Part shown: positions 1 to 4,786 of the stretch, piece after piece
Layout of the letters: every line of letters begins with the position of its first letter
How positions within the stretch are numbered: the first letter of the stretch is position 1
From: an uncultured Oscillospiraceae bacterium
GTDB taxonomy: Bacteria; Bacillota; Clostridia; Oscillospirales; Oscillospiraceae
DNA: 5,007 nt
Direction of reading: 5' to 3'
Assembly (NCBI GenBank): GCA_958438185.1
Contig: CAUBQU010000121.1
Coordinates: forward strand, 1-5,007
Translations under genes and position numbers: made by a program
Notes under the pieces: generated by a model
The model's input: the letters and a program-made list of their open reading frames with translations, nothing else
Databases searched by the model: none
What the model was told of the DNA's origin: nothing

Positions 1-321
1 GTCCAGGACATAGCTCAGGTAGCTGCCATACTGGTTGTAGAACTGATAGACCGTGTCCATATAATAAAAGCTCATATCGACCGGGGTCAGTGCGTGGTCG
101 CCGACCTGCAGGGCCGTCGATGTTTTTACGGCGCGGTTGGGCTGGATCAAGCCAAAATAGACGCCCGTCACCGCGACAGCCAGGACCAGGACGATCACGA
201 TCGCCGCAACAGTCCGGTTCTTCCGGCGTTTCTTTGCCGCCGCCTGGGCCGCCAGCTGTTGGGGCGCGATCCCCTGCTCTTTTAACACCTGACGCTGTTT
301 CTTTTCACGCGAAGCGCTCAT
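1..321 (-). CDS. Membrane-anchored SurA/PrsA-like foldase (peptidyl-prolyl isomerase family), N-terminal part
   Basis: The 107 codons seen run off the left edge, so only the N-terminus is visible. Residues 1-36 are a basic, Gln/Ala-rich cytoplasmic tail (MSASREKKQRQ..., ending KKRRKNR). Residues 38-57 are a single hydrophobic helix (AAIVIVLVLAVAVTGVYFGL) with no lipobox cysteine, so it is more likely an uncleaved anchor than a lipoprotein signal. After it comes LQVGDHALTPVDMSFYY, the usual opening of a SurA-N chaperone domain, where a short beta strand is followed by a helix rich in Tyr/Phe. Clostridial proteins of this build fold or isomerise exported proteins at the outer face of the membrane, often with a parvulin domain further on, which lies outside this window. 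The ATG at 321-319 is supported by AAGGAG at 339-334 (12-nt spacing, a little long) and by the promoter at 380-408. Family assignment is by pattern only; another bitopic membrane protein is possible. Confidence 0.7.
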   Translation of the reverse strand, partial: MSASREKKQRQVLKEQGIAPQQLAAQAAAKKRRKNRTVAAIVIVLVLAVAVTGVYFGLIQPNRAVKTSTALQVGDHALTPVDMSFYYMDTVYQFYNQYGSYLSYVLD

Positions 322-379
322 GTTATTCTTTCACTCCTTGCTGGTAACGCCCCTGGGGGGCAAAACTTAGATGGCTTTT

Positions 380-408
380 ATTATACCGGAGGAGAACGCC
401 CGTTGCAA
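380..408 (-). promoter_or_regulatory. Sigma-A-type promoter of the foldase-like gene
   Basis: Read on the minus strand, TTGCAA (408-403) and a perfect TATAAT (385-380) are separated by 17 bp. Transcription should start near 373, giving a leader of about 50 nt. The leader holds a small GCCCC/GGGGC hairpin at 361-349, just before the AAGGAG ribosome site. The match to consensus is strong and correctly placed for the gene starting at 321. Confidence 0.8.
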
Positions 409-426
409 GTAAAATCTGGATTTTAC
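409..426. promoter_or_regulatory. Perfect inverted repeat next to the -35, candidate operator
   Basis: GTAAAATC-TG-GATTTTAC is a perfect 8-bp inverted repeat with a 2-bp centre. It begins at the base directly upstream of the -35 box of the foldase-like promoter. Size, symmetry and position fit a binding site for a dimeric regulator. An AT-rich stretch follows (431-443, including the palindrome TTTTTGCAAAAA), which could act as an UP-like element. No regulator gene is visible in the window, so the protein that would bind is unknown. Confidence 0.45.
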
Positions 427-478
427 CTGGTTTTTGCAAAAAAGTTTACAATTTTGGCCACCACACAGGTCGGGATCA

Positions 479-518
479 TAAAAATGCAGCGCCCTGCCGG
501 GATGGCAAAACGCTGCAT
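479..518 (-). terminator. Intrinsic terminator of the zinc-ribbon protein gene
   Basis: On the minus strand the arms ATGCAGCG (518-511) and CGCTGCAT (491-484) pair perfectly. They enclose an inner TGCC/GGCA stem (507-504 with 498-495) with a 3x3 internal loop. The outer stem runs straight into a T-tract (484-480). It starts 24 nt after the stop codon at 542. The plus-strand side has no T-run, so it works in the minus direction only. Confidence 0.75.
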
Positions 519-532
519 ATCACTGCATATCA
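513..532. repeat. Exact 10-bp tandem duplication between stop codon and terminator
   Basis: CTGCATATCA occurs twice head to tail (513-522 and 523-532). The first copy supplies most of the terminator's stem arm. The second gives a partial alternative arm, with TGCAT able to pair with the same 484-488 partner. It is probably a recent slippage duplication in untranslated DNA. Confidence 0.7.
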
Positions 533-541
533 TTGATGGAT

Positions 542-1288
542 CTACTGCGCCAGAGTCCACTCCTCGTATTCCGTGCCCAGGACGATGCCCGGCTCCAGGA
601 TCAGGGTATCGCCCCAATCGCTGATATAATAGTGGAAGGACTGCTCAAACTCTGGGACATAGATCGTATCCGCCCCGTCGTACTCGTAGGCGTATTTGCC
701 GCGGTAGTCGGCGTGGCCGAAGGTCATGACAAAGAGGCGGACATCCTCGCCGTCGAAGCTCAGCATCAGGATCATATCCTCGCCGTCGTCGCCCTCCACC
801 TGCATCAGCCAGGTATTTTCCAGGGCGTCGTCATAATAGGGACCGTCGCTGTCGTCGTCCCAGTCATACCAATCGTCATCCCAGGTGTCATCGTCCCAGG
901 GATCGTCGGTCTGGTCGCCGTACAGCCAGTCTTCAATCAGGCCGATGGGGTCGGCGGCATCGCGGAGCAGCGACTGCACCCGCCATACGCCAAAAAACAG
1001 CGCCGCCGCACCTGCGAGGGACGCCAGGACAATGACCGTGACCGTCATCCACGGCCGCCAGCCCTTTTTGCGGGGGACCGGCTGCGCCGTCACCGGCAGC
1101 TGCGGGTCCACAGGCGGTTGCGCATCAACCGGCGGCTGCGGGTCGACCGGCGGCTGGGCATCGACCGGCGGCTGCGGGTCCATCGGCGGCTGCACGTCGA
1201 CCAGCGGCTGAGCCGGGACTGGTTTCCCGCAGGCGCCGCAGAATTTTGCGCCGTCCAGAAGCGGCGCGGAACAATACGGGCACAGCAT
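542..1288 (-). CDS. Zinc-ribbon, proline-repeat, single-TM protein with Asp/Trp-rich and beta-rich C-terminal regions
   Basis: This is a 248-aa protein of unknown function with a clear modular plan. Residues 3-20 form a zinc ribbon (C3-P-Y-C6 ... C17-G-A-C20), the N-terminal type seen on many Firmicute membrane proteins. Residues 29-72 are a Pro-rich linker of hexapeptides (PPVDPQ/PPVDAQ). A basic stop (RKKGWR, 73-78) precedes one hydrophobic helix at about 80-101, so the zinc ribbon should be cytoplasmic and the rest outside. Residues 123-154 are extremely acidic and aromatic (runs of WDDD and DDDW). Residues 155-248 look like an all-beta domain with alternating hydrophobic strands (MILMLSFDG, VRLFVMTFG, YYISDWGDTLILEP). 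The ATG at 1288-1286 follows AGAGGG at 1301-1296 with 7-nt spacing. The gene has its own promoter and terminator, so it appears monocistronic. The C-terminal domain could bind a cation or an envelope ligand, but nothing in the sequence fixes a role. Confidence 0.85.
   Translation of the reverse strand: MLCPYCSAPLLDGAKFCGACGKPVPAQPLVDVQPPMDPQPPVDAQPPVDPQPPVDAQPPVDPQLPVTAQPVPRKKGWRPWMTVTVIVLASLAGAAALFFGVWRVQSLLRDAADPIGLIEDWLYGDQTDDPWDDDTWDDDWYDWDDDSDGPYYDDALENTWLMQVEGDDGEDMILMLSFDGEDVRLFVMTFGHADYRGKYAYEYDGADTIYVPEFEQSFHYYISDWGDTLILEPGIVLGTEYEEWTLAQ
1089..1214. repeat. Tandem 18-bp repeats coding the Pro-rich linker
   Basis: Seven consecutive 18-bp units start at 1089, 1107, 1125, 1143, 1161, 1179 and 1197. 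The inner ones (for example TCGACCGGCGGCTGCGGG) are nearly identical and the flanking ones are decayed. On the minus strand each encodes a hexapeptide of type PPVDPQ or PPVDAQ. Units alternate between the Pro and Ala forms, which suggests a 36-bp higher-order duplication. The 18-bp length keeps the reading frame, so copy number can change without breaking the protein. Confidence 0.88.
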
Positions 1289-1320
1289 AACGCATCCCTC
1301 TTTTCCTTCCAGTTTCCTCT

Positions 1321-1350
1321 ATTATATGCGAAAAGCCGGGGAATTGTCAA
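1321..1350 (-). promoter_or_regulatory. Sigma-A promoter of the zinc-ribbon protein gene
   Basis: On the minus strand, a perfect TTGACA (1350-1345) and a perfect TATAAT (1326-1321) are separated by 18 bp. Transcription should start near 1314, leaving a leader of about 26 nt that includes the AGAGGG ribosome site. Both hexamers match consensus, so basal expression could be high. Confidence 0.85.
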
Positions 1351-1378
1351 CAAAAACCGGCGCTTTCCCGGGCCGCAC

Positions 1379-1408
1379 TTGACAGGGAATTTCCCGCTGT
1401 GCTACTAT
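1379..1408 (+). promoter_or_regulatory. Sigma-A promoter of the MoaE-like/LURP-one operon
   Basis: TTGACA (1379-1384) and TACTAT (1403-1408) are separated by 18 bp, with a predicted start near 1415. It is back to back with the zinc-ribbon gene promoter, with only 28 bp between the two -35 boxes, so the two units could influence each other through shared binding or supercoiling. The spacer contains the symmetric GGGAATTTCCC (1385-1395). Confidence 0.8.
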
Positions 1409-1416
1409 GAAAAAAA

Positions 1417-1438
1417 GCGCCACGGCTTGCCGCAGCGC
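1417..1438 (+). other. Short GC-rich hairpin in the mRNA leader
   Basis: GCGC (1417-1420) pairs with GCGC (1435-1438), and CGGC (1423-1426) pairs with GCCG (1429-1432). The two stems are separated by a CA/CA mismatch. The apical stem probably closes as CGG with a CTTG loop. It sits at the very 5' end of the predicted transcript, 8 nt before the GAGGTG ribosome site, so it could stabilise the 5' end or tune initiation. No T-run follows, so it is not a terminator. Confidence 0.5.
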
Positions 1439-1457
1439 AGCGAAATGAGGTGGCACA

Positions 1458-1889
1458 ATGCAGAAAACGATCCCATCTATGGACGCCTGGCTGCGGGAGG
1501 CAAAGGCGCAGGCCGGGCAAGCAGGCGTCGGAATGTATCTGATCCACAACGGCGTCGTCCGCGCCACGCCCCGGGCCCAAGCCCGGCACGGCGCCCAAGG
1601 GCTGCCCCCGGTGGCGGGGATGGACTTTTCTTACGACGAGGCCAAGGTCGAAGCCGCCATTGCCGAGACCTACCAGCTGCCGGGCATCTTTTACGCCCGG
1701 GTCTGGCTGAATGAAGGTAGGCTTTTGGTCGGCGATGATATCATGTATGTCCTGGTGGGCGGAGATATCCGGCCCCACGTCGTCGACGCGCTGCAATTTT
1801 TAGTTGGAAAGATCAAAACGGAATGCGTCTGCGAGACGGAGCTCCCGGCGCGTAGCGCAGAGGGAGGAACCGATGCGTTTACTGTTTAA
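1458..1889 (+). CDS. MoaE-like protein (molybdopterin synthase large-subunit family, divergent)
   Basis: This 143-aa protein resembles the Firmicute proteins annotated as MoaE, the subunit that with MoaD puts sulfur into precursor Z during molybdenum cofactor synthesis. The family fold is seen in VGMYLIHNGVVR (24-35), GMDFSYDEAKVEAAIAE (54-70), a strand pair around GIFYARVWLNEGRLLVGDDIMYVLV (76-100), and the helix RPHVVDALQFLVGKIKTE (105-122). In my alignment by eye to E. coli MoaE, K120 matches the catalytic K119. The second lysine (K126, in WKRE) has no counterpart, since the segment here is ECVCETE, and the HRS motif reads IRPH. It may therefore have another role, or use other residues. 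No moaA, moaC, moaD or molybdoenzyme gene is nearby. The ATG follows GAGGTG (1447-1452) with 5-nt spacing. The C-terminus extends 17 nt into the next gene, suggesting translational coupling. Confidence 0.75.
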   Translation: MQKTIPSMDAWLREAKAQAGQAGVGMYLIHNGVVRATPRAQARHGAQGLPPVAGMDFSYDEAKVEAAIAETYQLPGIFYARVWLNEGRLLVGDDIMYVLVGGDIRPHVVDALQFLVGKIKTECVCETELPARSAEGGTDAFTV

Positions 1890-2343
1890 ACAGCGGCTGT
1901 TTTCCTGGTTTGACAGCTATGATATTTACACAGAGGACGGCAGCGTCTGCTACACCGTCAAAGGCCAGCTGGCCTGGGGGCATCTGCTGAAGGTCTACGA
2001 CGCCCAGGGCCGGGAGGTCGGGGAAGTCCGGGAGCGGATCTTGTCGCTGCTGCCAAAGTTTGAGGTCTCCTGCGGCGGCCAGTATCTGGGCTGCATCCGC
2101 AAGGAATTTTCCCTGTTGCGCCCCCGGTTTGACATTGACTACAACGGCTGGGCCGTCCAGGGCGACTGGATGGGCTGGGATTACACCATCACCGGCCCCA
2201 GCGGACAGTGCATTGCCACCGTCTCCAAGGAGCTGCTGCGGATGACCGATACCTATGTGCTGGAGGTCAAGGGCCCTGCCAATGCGCTGCACGTCCTGCT
2301 GTTTGCCCTGGCCATGGACGCGGAGAAGTGCTCCAGAAATTAA
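1873..2343 (+). CDS. LURP-one-related (tubby C-terminal-like) protein
   Basis: This 156-aa soluble protein matches the bacterial LURP-one (DUF567) family, whose members form a small closed beta barrel around a buried helix like the Tubby C-terminal domain. Recognisable elements are MRLLFKQRLFSWFDSYDIY (1-19), DGSVCYTVKGQLAWGHLLKVYDAQGREVG (22-50), the strand run around RFDIDYNGWAVQGDWMGWDYTI (93-114), GQCIATVSKELL (118-129), TDTYVLEV and the terminal helix ALHVLLFALAMDAEKCSRN. The molecular function of bacterial members is poorly known; phospholipid or membrane association has been proposed for the fold. I chose ATG 1873 because AGGGAGG (1861-1867) lies 5 nt before it and the family begins with this M-R-L-L motif. 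The upstream TTG at 1804 would only add a basic tail translated from inside the MoaE-like gene. It overlaps that gene by 17 nt in another frame, so the pair is very likely co-transcribed and coupled. Confidence 0.85.
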   Translation: MRLLFKQRLFSWFDSYDIYTEDGSVCYTVKGQLAWGHLLKVYDAQGREVGEVRERILSLLPKFEVSCGGQYLGCIRKEFSLLRPRFDIDYNGWAVQGDWMGWDYTITGPSGQCIATVSKELLRMTDTYVLEVKGPANALHVLLFALAMDAEKCSRN

Positions 2344-2358
2344 AAATCGCAAGCTATC

Positions 2359-2408
2359 ACAAGGCCCCGCCTGTCTCGTAGGAGACGGGCGGGGCCTTGT
2401 ATATTTTT
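2359..2408 (+). terminator. Strong intrinsic terminator between convergent genes
   Basis: A 19-bp stem (2359-2377 with 2382-2400) has one G-U wobble, a GTAG loop and the T-rich tail ATATTTTT (2401-2408). It lies 15 nt after the LURP-one stop codon. The tail overlaps the stop codon (2410-2408) of the convergent pseudouridine synthase gene, so the hairpin begins 7 nt after that stop on the other strand. There the T-run (TTTTT, 2346-2342) is about a dozen bases past the stem, so termination should be weaker in the minus direction. Confidence 0.92.
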
Positions 2409-3085
2409 CAAAATTCCTCCCCCACACGTGAAAACAGCGCCGGGTCAAATAACTGCCAGGGCGGCGCATCCGGCGGCGGGACAAAAAATTCCAGCGGCTC
2501 GCCCGTCTTCGGGTGGGTGAAGCGGAGCAGGCTGGACCAGAGGGCGATCTCACAGGCATCCTGCCGGTCCGGCCAGGGGGTGTATTTCCGGTCGCCCACC
2601 AGGGGCAGGCCGCGGCCTGCAAACTGGGCGCGGATCTGATGCGTCCGCCCCGTCAGTAAGCTGACAGCCACCAGGCTCTTGCCCTGCTGCGTCGCCAGGG
2701 TCCGATAGTCCAGGGCGGCATGCTGCGTCTCCGGCCCGGGCGTAGGCACGGCAAACGTCATGCGCCGGGCCTTGTCGCGCCAGAGCTCATCCTCCATCCG
2801 ACCGGCGGGCGGCGTAGGCGCGCCGTGGACGACGGCAAGATAGCGCTTCCCAAAGCCCCCGTCCGTGATCTGGGCCGAGAGCTCCCGGGCCGCCCGCTTC
2901 GTCCGGGCGAAGACCATCGCGCCGCCGACGACCCGGTCCAGCCGGTGGACGGTGCGGACATTGGCCGCCGGGTCCCCCAGGGCCTGACGCAGCAGGTCGG
3001 GCATTCCGCCGGGCTCGTCTGTCGACAGGACCCGGGGCGGCTTACTGGCCACCAGCAGCGTGGCATCGGCGTATAAAATCTCCAT
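2408..3085 (-). CDS. RluA-family RNA pseudouridine synthase
   Basis: This 225-aa stand-alone catalytic domain converts specific uridines in rRNA or tRNA to pseudouridine; the target cannot be told from sequence. The catalytic motif HRLDR is at 47-51, with D50 as nucleophile. It is followed by VVGGAMVFART instead of the more common xTSGLLxxAKT, a variant I believe occurs in related clostridial proteins. Other family marks are the N-terminal LVASKPPRVLSTDE (11-24), KRYLAVVHG (80-88, with the conserved Tyr 82), and LLTGRTHQIRAQFAGRGLPLVGDRKY (143-168). No S4 RNA-binding domain precedes it. The length suits the short single-domain group. I prefer ATG 3085 because GGAGG lies 4 nt upstream. A GTG at 3100, overlapping the upstream stop as GTGA, has only a weak ribosome site and would add MSGGP. 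It is the last gene of the apparent phosphatase-nuclease operon. Confidence 0.9.
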   Translation of the reverse strand: MEILYADATLLVASKPPRVLSTDEPGGMPDLLRQALGDPAANVRTVHRLDRVVGGAMVFARTKRAARELSAQITDGGFGKRYLAVVHGAPTPPAGRMEDELWRDKARRMTFAVPTPGPETQHAALDYRTLATQQGKSLVAVSLLTGRTHQIRAQFAGRGLPLVGDRKYTPWPDRQDACEIALWSSLLRFTHPKTGEPLEFFVPPPDAPPWQLFDPALFSRVGEEF

Positions 3086-3096
3086 AGGCCCTCCGC

Positions 3097-4116
3097 TCAC
3101 AGTGATTTTTCCAGGAACAGGGCGGGGTCCAGCTGCGCGCCGTCCGGGGTAGGCCGGACCCCCATCCCGCAGTAGGCCGCGATGGCAAACAGCTTGGCGC
3201 CGTCCACGCCGATGAGATTATCCACCTGCTCCAGCAGCCGCTGCGCCTCCGGGTGGAATGTCGAGATCGTTACAAAAATACCGCGGCTGCCCCGGGCGAT
3301 GCACACCGCGCCGTAAAACTCCCGCACGTCCTTCGGCGAGATGGGGCTGTAGCGGTTTTTCATCTGCAGCAGCATTTTCTCCCGGAAGCCCATGGGGTCT
3401 GTCGTCTCAATGACGCCGTCTAAGCCGCCGTCATTGGAGCCGCCGGTGACGCGGGCCGCGGTGACGGTCTTGCCGCAGCGGCGGAAATAATCCGCCAGCA
3501 GGCGCACTGCGTAATCCTCCAACCACTCGCCGCCCTTGGCGTGGACGACTTGGAGGAAGCATTCCTGCGCATCTGCGCCATTTTCCGCTGCCTGGAGCCA
3601 ATAGCCCAGCTCGGAATTGGGATACGGCCCCTGGGGCAGGCAATAGCCGCCGGGCGAGTCGACGATCTGCCGCGTCCGCTCCAGGGCGCGCAGCGATTCG
3701 CCCAACAGCGCGTGGAGCGCCGCGGCCTGTTCTTTTGTCGCCGGTGCAAAGGCACGGTCGGCCCGGGCAAAGAGCTCCCGCCGGGGCAGCGCCGCCCCCT
3801 GGCGCAGCTCGCCAAGCAAAAAGGCCGCAGCCCGCTCCCGCTGGGCGACAGCGTCCGCCGCCTGCAGGACGCTCAGGTAGCCGCTCTCGCTCTCAGCGAT
3901 ATCGCCGCTGCGGATGAGCTCGCTCAGCAGCGCGCCCAGGCGGCTTTTGCAGCGGACGACGGGGCTGCCCGCCGCGTGGTCGGACAGCTGCGTCTGGGGA
4001 AAGTCCAGCTGCGCGACGCAGCGCTCCAGCAGCGCCTTCCGCCGCAGCCGGGGCGTTTTCTCCAGCGTCTCCAGCAGCAAGCGCCGCAGCTGGGCATCGG
4101 TATAAGTCGTTTCCAT
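3097..4116 (-). CDS. Mrr-type restriction endonuclease-like protein with tandem N-terminal winged helices
   Basis: The C-terminal half is an Mrr-type PD-(D/E)xK nuclease domain of the kind found in type IV and related restriction enzymes. GGEWLEDYAVRLLADYF (195-211) begins it. GGSNDGGLDGVI (225-236) carries the metal-binding D233. LLQMKNRY (249-256) gives the Q-x-K motif with Q251 and K253. SRGIFVTISTFHPEAQRLLEQ (277-297) is the late strand-helix. All key residues are present, so it should be active. The N-terminal half (about 8-162) looks like two copies of a winged helix. Each has a helix-turn-helix part (RLRRKALLERCVAQL and ALPRRELFARADRAF) and a wing ending in G-Y-L/C (SESGYLSV and SPGGYCLP), presumably for DNA recognition. 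No methyltransferase is next to it. The ATG follows AAAGGAG (4130-4124) with 7-nt spacing. It lies 38 nt after the phosphatase gene and 11 nt before the pseudouridine synthase start. Confidence 0.85.
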   Translation of the reverse strand: METTYTDAQLRRLLLETLEKTPRLRRKALLERCVAQLDFPQTQLSDHAAGSPVVRCKSRLGALLSELIRSGDIAESESGYLSVLQAADAVAQRERAAAFLLGELRQGAALPRRELFARADRAFAPATKEQAAALHALLGESLRALERTRQIVDSPGGYCLPQGPYPNSELGYWLQAAENGADAQECFLQVVHAKGGEWLEDYAVRLLADYFRRCGKTVTAARVTGGSNDGGLDGVIETTDPMGFREKMLLQMKNRYSPISPKDVREFYGAVCIARGSRGIFVTISTFHPEAQRLLEQVDNLIGVDGAKLFAIAAYCGMGVRPTPDGAQLDPALFLEKSL

Positions 4117-4154
4117 CGGCCTGCTCCTTTCCTATTTCTTTGCTTTATTTTCAA

Positions 4155-4625
4155 TTACGGGATGCGTGGGATCTCTGTCTCTGGGAACAGCGAACGGAGT
4201 AGGTCGCGGCAGGCGGTGGTGACATCGCACCAGGTGGCGTCAAAATCGCCGGTGTACCAGGGGTCGGCGACGTCCCGCGGGGTGGGGGTGTAGTCCATCA
4301 GCAGGGAGAGCTTTTCGTCTCGGCCAAACAGGCGGCGCATGTTGGCAAGGTTCGCCGCGTCCATGCCGATGAGAAGGTCATAGGCGTCGTAATCCGCCCG
4401 GGTCAGCTGTCGGGCCGCGTGGCCGCCGGCCTGAATGCCGTGGCGCGCCAGCAGGCGGCGGACCGGCGGATAGACCGGGTTGCCGATCTCCTCCCGGCTC
4501 GTGGCTGCCGAGGCGACGCGCACCTGCGCCGCCAGCCCCGCCCGGTCCGCCAAGTCCCGCAGGACATATTCCGCCATCGGACTGCGGCAGATGTTGCCGT
4601 GGCAAACGAATAAGATTTTTGTCAT
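4155..4625 (-). CDS. Low-molecular-weight protein tyrosine phosphatase
   Basis: This 156-aa cytoplasmic enzyme of the LMW-PTP/arsenate-reductase-like fold hydrolyses phosphotyrosine, and possibly phosphoarginine, on proteins. The P-loop VCHGNICRSPMAE (7-19) has the C-x5-R signature, with nucleophile C8 and R14, and S15 to stabilise the thiolate. The general acid D121 sits in DPWYTGDF (121-128), with the aromatic that stacks on the substrate ring beside it. GMDAANLANMRRL (87-99) is the usual central helix. Length and motif order are normal, so it should be active. A threonine is absent after the P-loop Ile (C13 follows), which is common and, in LMW-PTPs generally, argues for tyrosine rather than arginine phosphatase preference; this last point is inference. 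ATG 4625 has AAGGGA (4641-4636) at 10-nt spacing. No tyrosine kinase is in view, and I found no convincing promoter upstream, where the mobile element ends. Confidence 0.95.
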   Translation of the reverse strand: MTKILFVCHGNICRSPMAEYVLRDLADRAGLAAQVRVASAATSREEIGNPVYPPVRRLLARHGIQAGGHAARQLTRADYDAYDLLIGMDAANLANMRRLFGRDEKLSLLMDYTPTPRDVADPWYTGDFDATWCDVTTACRDLLRSLFPETEIPRIP

Positions 4626-4704
4626 TGCTTCTATATCCCTTCAAAAGCCTCCAAGCCTTAATATTTCGGGGCTTCGGGCGCTTCTTTCATTTTTGCTGTT
4701 ATGC
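4626..4704. other. Leader of the phosphatase gene, probably containing the element-chromosome junction
   Basis: These 79 bp hold the phosphatase ribosome site, an AAGCCT doublet (4645-4650 and 4653-4658) and a weak AAGCC/GGCTT inverted repeat (4653-4657 and 4670-4674). A TATTAA (4664-4659 on the minus strand) could be a -10 for the phosphatase operon, but no -35 stands at the right distance. The core attachment site of the integrated element should lie here or just to the right. It cannot be named without the other end or an empty site. Confidence 0.45.
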
Positions 4705-4710
4705 CGGAAA

Positions 4711-4746
4711 CCTACGCATATTTCCGTAACTCTACGCAGATTTTCG
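4711..4746. repeat. Direct repeat pair, candidate integrase arm-type sites (set 1)
   Basis: Two 16-bp copies lie at 4711-4726 (CCTACGCATATTTCCG) and 4731-4746 (TCTACGCAGATTTTCG). They match at 13 of 16 positions with a 20-bp offset, close to two helical turns. The left copy also ends an inverted pair, CGGAAA (4705-4710) with TTTCCG (4721-4726). Tn916-type integrases bind short direct repeats inside the element ends through their N-terminal domain, which these resemble in position. Confidence 0.55.
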
Positions 4747-4752
4747 GGCAAA

Positions 4753-4773
4753 TGGTGTAGTAATTGGTGTAGT
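4753..4773. repeat. Direct repeat pair, candidate integrase arm-type sites (set 2)
   Basis: TGGTGTAGT occurs exactly twice (4753-4761 and 4765-4773), 12 bp apart, or ACTACACCA on the integrase strand. It lies 14 bp beyond the integrase stop codon. The spacing and location, between the integrase gene and the presumed junction, fit arm-type sites like the DR2 repeats of Tn916-class elements. Confidence 0.55.
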
Positions 4774-4786
4774 GGCTGCGATTGCT

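Noticed and set aside
1089..1214. CRISPR-like array
   Set aside because: The 18-bp units are contiguous with no unique spacers and are in frame inside a coding sequence.
1417..1438. Leader hairpin as a riboswitch (for example a molybdenum cofactor riboswitch)
   Set aside because: The leader is only about 43 nt, far too short for a known cofactor riboswitch, and no conserved aptamer parts are visible.
533..1714. Open plus-strand frame of 393 codons
   Set aside because: It lies antisense to the zinc-ribbon gene and crosses the divergent promoter region. Its protein is low-complexity Arg/Val/His, as expected from the opposite strand of repeats, and it has no supporting ribosome site.
1804..1872. 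Upstream TTG start for the LURP-one protein
   Set aside because: It would add 23 basic residues read from inside the MoaE-like gene, while ATG 1873 has an excellent AGGGAGG site and the normal family N-terminus.
1879..2622. Minus-strand frame of 247 codons
   Set aside because: It runs antisense through the LURP-one gene, the strong terminator and the end of the pseudouridine synthase gene, with no recognisable domain.
3086..3100. GTG start for the pseudouridine synthase overlapping the nuclease stop as GTGA
   Set aside because: The overlap is tempting, but the ribosome site before it is weak, whereas GGAGG stands directly before ATG 3085. It cannot be fully excluded.
3541..4293. Open plus-strand frame of 250 codons
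   Set aside because: It is antisense to the nuclease gene and crosses into the phosphatase gene. The composition (Gln/Arg/Ala-rich) is typical of a GC-rich shadow frame, and no family motif is visible.
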